Positions 61,995-64,000 of a stretch of DNA of 64,000 nucleotides are shown here, piece after piece. The stretch is from NCBI GenBank assembly GCA_918807975.1, contig OU964935.1, positions 9,139,823 through 9,203,822 of the forward strand, given 5' to 3'. This DNA comes from Aplidium turbinatum. Lineage: Eukaryota > Chordata > Ascidiacea > Aplousobranchia > Polyclinidae. The translations under genes and the position numbers were made by a program. The notes under the pieces are model-generated. The model was not told the origin of the DNA. It was given only the letters and a program-made list of their open reading frames with translations, and did not search any database. How positions within the stretch are numbered: the first letter of the stretch is position 1; every line of letters begins with the position of its first letter.

Positions 61995-62286
61995 TGGTTT
62001 GGTTTTGAATCTATATCCTCGGACTGATAAAGCTTTGATTGGGTATTCCTAGTAGTTTCGCATTAGAGGCTGTTGACGCAGCCACGCAGGGCCGGTTATC
62101 CAGATTGGCAGAGATTCGGCAAGTTTTCCGATTGTTGAAGTGTTGTTGCCGGGAAATTATTCCATTCGCTAGGTGCCGCTGATTGGAGAGCAGTCCTGAA
62201 ATGCGTTGCTCAAGCGCACACCTCGAGAGTCGAACCAACGCCACGTGATCTTGAGCCTGGCGCGTAACCACTGAGCTAACGGGGCG
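61995..62286 (-). mobile_element. tRNA-derived SINE, copy 5, best-preserved head
   Basis: On the minus strand it reads CGCCCCGTTAGCTCAGTGGT, then GGTTCGACTCTCGAGGTGTG and the body, ending in an AACCAAACC-type tail. Both promoter boxes match Pol III consensus. Confidence 0.88.
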
Positions 62287-62970
62287 ACTACGGGAAATTG
62301 AAGTAGCCTAAGTTTCTTGGGCATATTATCAAAACGACTGTCCAAAGAAAGGTATCCACGCATCTTATATAGGTTTACAAAGTTCAAAATAATTAGCGAT
62401 TACAATTTGTCAGGAATTTCCTACGTTTAAACAGGTGGGCTTCAATAACACAAAAATTATGTCGAAAATATGTAGGCAACAATGCAGTGAAGACAATGCA
62501 GGGTATCGACACAGTGAAAACCAGTCTCTAGAAATAAAAATGTGAGATAAATATATACTCTTGACCGCAGCTGAATTTCATTTTTTTGACAATGAATAAG
62601 AGACGTTGCAGTTTCGCTGGTTTTGGTGTATATATCATTTTATTTGAACCTCGCTATGATTTGTACAGTTAGGGCATGTTGGCTGGGATTTGGGGATTTC
62701 AGAAAATACGTCACAATTTTGAAAACAATTTCAGCCAATCACAGTGAAGATGCAACAAAACAAAAGTGGGCACGAAATTTGAAAGCAGTTGAAGACTGAA
62801 GTTACGTTTTGGGCATGGTTGCTACAAAGCAACAAAGGCAGGTGTTTTTGTTAAGAAGTTGCAGATTTAGACTAAAGTTTCTCTGCCCTGCTGCTTAGTT
62901 TGAAGATGTTTTGAATTGATGAGATATATCATTGACTAGGCTAGTGTCAGTGGTTTCATGCATTTTACCA
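62287..62970. other. Intergenic stretch, no recognised content
   Basis: I find no repeats ends, tRNA boxes or protein similarity that I can support. Confidence 0.45.
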
Positions 62971-63335
62971 CTGCCCTCCTTTAAGACATCAACATCGGCC
63001 CCCATCCAACTGGAATGCTTTTGCCAAGGAAGGCCTGAGTGCGGCTCAACCACCTGCGCACTGGCATCGAACTATTCTGCTCCAACATGCACAAATGGGG
63101 AATGGCTCCATCCGCGATCTGTGAGTGTGGCAAGGAGGAACAAACTGCAGAACACACCATCTGCAATGGTGCCATTTACCATGCGCCAATTGGTGTGTGT
63201 GGTCTGCGTGAACTGGATGACAAATCTATTCAGTGGCTGCTTAACACCTGCCAAAACATCTAGACTGAGTCGCTACTACTGCCCAAGAGTGGTAAAAAGC
63301 AGAGCTTCTCGACCCCTGGAGTAGCGAAGAAGGAG
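62971..63335 (+). mobile_element. LINE 3'-terminal coding fragment
   Basis: The plus-strand frame at 63,039-63,263 reads LNHLRTGIELFCSNMHKWGM, CECGKEEQTAEHTICNGAIY and IQWLLNTCQNI before a stop. It is the same C-terminal tail as at 24,747-25,018. Upstream frames are shifted. It is a 5'-truncated non-LTR element. Confidence 0.82.
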
Positions 63336-64000
63336 AACACTTAATATTAGCGCACCACCATAACAATTGTTAAATTTTTATAGCCTATGTATTTATTAAA
63401 TATGTATTCTTCAATTTTTAATTTTTTCAAGTGTTATAAATGTGCCGAATTCTCTTTTCTTGAACTAGTACAAAGCTGCACTAGCGTGTATCAGCTATAT
63501 ACATTGGCCAATTTTTTCCTCCAACTTCAAATAAATGGTCACATTTTGTCACCTCTACTTTTATTAGACTTGTGATAGAAAGTAGGCTACTATTTTTTGC
63601 TTTACCGGTCAGAAATAAACTTAACTTGGTTATACGAAATTGCATCCTGGAATGAACATGTTACAGGCTGTTTTAGCCATTGGATAAATAGCCTAGGCCA
63701 GGGGTGGTCAACCTTATTCGTTAACGATGTGTTGTTTAAAGCTGTAGCCTAAGTTACAAATTAATTCTCCCCTGTGTTCTTTTGTTAGTTCTCTGGAGAA
63801 GAACGGGAAAGTTACATAGCCAAGGACAAGAAACATTTTGCATTTAACCCATTCATGGCTGGTGTCCTTTTAAAAGGACATCGTTTTGAATGGCTCAGTA
63901 TTGCATCATCTTATTTTGATTGAATCATTTTGAACTTGCTAGTAGTTGTTTAAGGTCTGTTTTGGAAGGTGCTGATAAATATTTGAGAACAGCGTACTTT
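63336..64000. other. Intergenic end of window with one hAT-like terminus
   Basis: CAGGGGTGGTCAACCTTATT at 63,702 resembles a hAT end, but no partner lies in the window. The element may continue past the right edge. Otherwise nothing is recognised. Confidence 0.4.

Overview
This is a stretch of an AT-rich animal genome, most likely from an aquatic invertebrate. It carries three ordinary spliced nuclear genes with long AT-rich introns. All 47 introns that I placed use GT-AG boundaries and keep the reading frame. The proteins resemble their vertebrate counterparts over their full length. The intergenic DNA and introns are packed with DNA transposons, mainly of the hAT superfamily. I cannot name the species; a tunicate or another slowly evolving invertebrate would fit. 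I saw no bacterial-type genes, no CRISPR, no functional tRNA or rRNA, and no retrovirus-like or Polinton-like element.

Layout. (1) Bases 19-13,888, minus strand: the 5' part (9 exons, 417 codons) of ZSWIM8, the substrate receptor of a cullin-RING ubiquitin ligase that triggers target-directed microRNA degradation. The rest lies beyond the left edge. (2) Bases 13,889-21,250: intergenic nests of hAT elements with LINE pieces. (3) Bases 21,251-35,573, plus strand: a complete 14-exon, 483-residue SLC49A4 (DIRC2) lysosomal MFS transporter. Its long introns hold six hAT-type elements (one nested), a Mutator-like element, a SINE and a LINE fragment. (4) Bases 36,566-55,817, minus strand: a complete 27-exon, 1,137-residue TIMELESS replication-fork protein, tail-to-tail with SLC49A4 about 1 kb apart. 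Its introns hold hAT copies and a 3 kb long-TIR transposon with a decayed, unclassified transposase-like gene. (5) Bases 55,818-64,000: a repeat-rich flank with a TTAA element, a 2 kb fold-back, a SINE split by two nested hAT elements, a 9-bp-TSD element and a LINE tail. I found no host gene there.

The three genes share no pathway and sit together only by linkage. The main interest is the repeat biology. Many hAT insertions can be proven by 8-bp target duplications, and several are stacked two or three deep. A family of TA-flanked near-palindromes hugs exon edges. A perfect 78-bp inverted repeat in a ZSWIM8 intron carries a hammerhead-ribozyme-like core.
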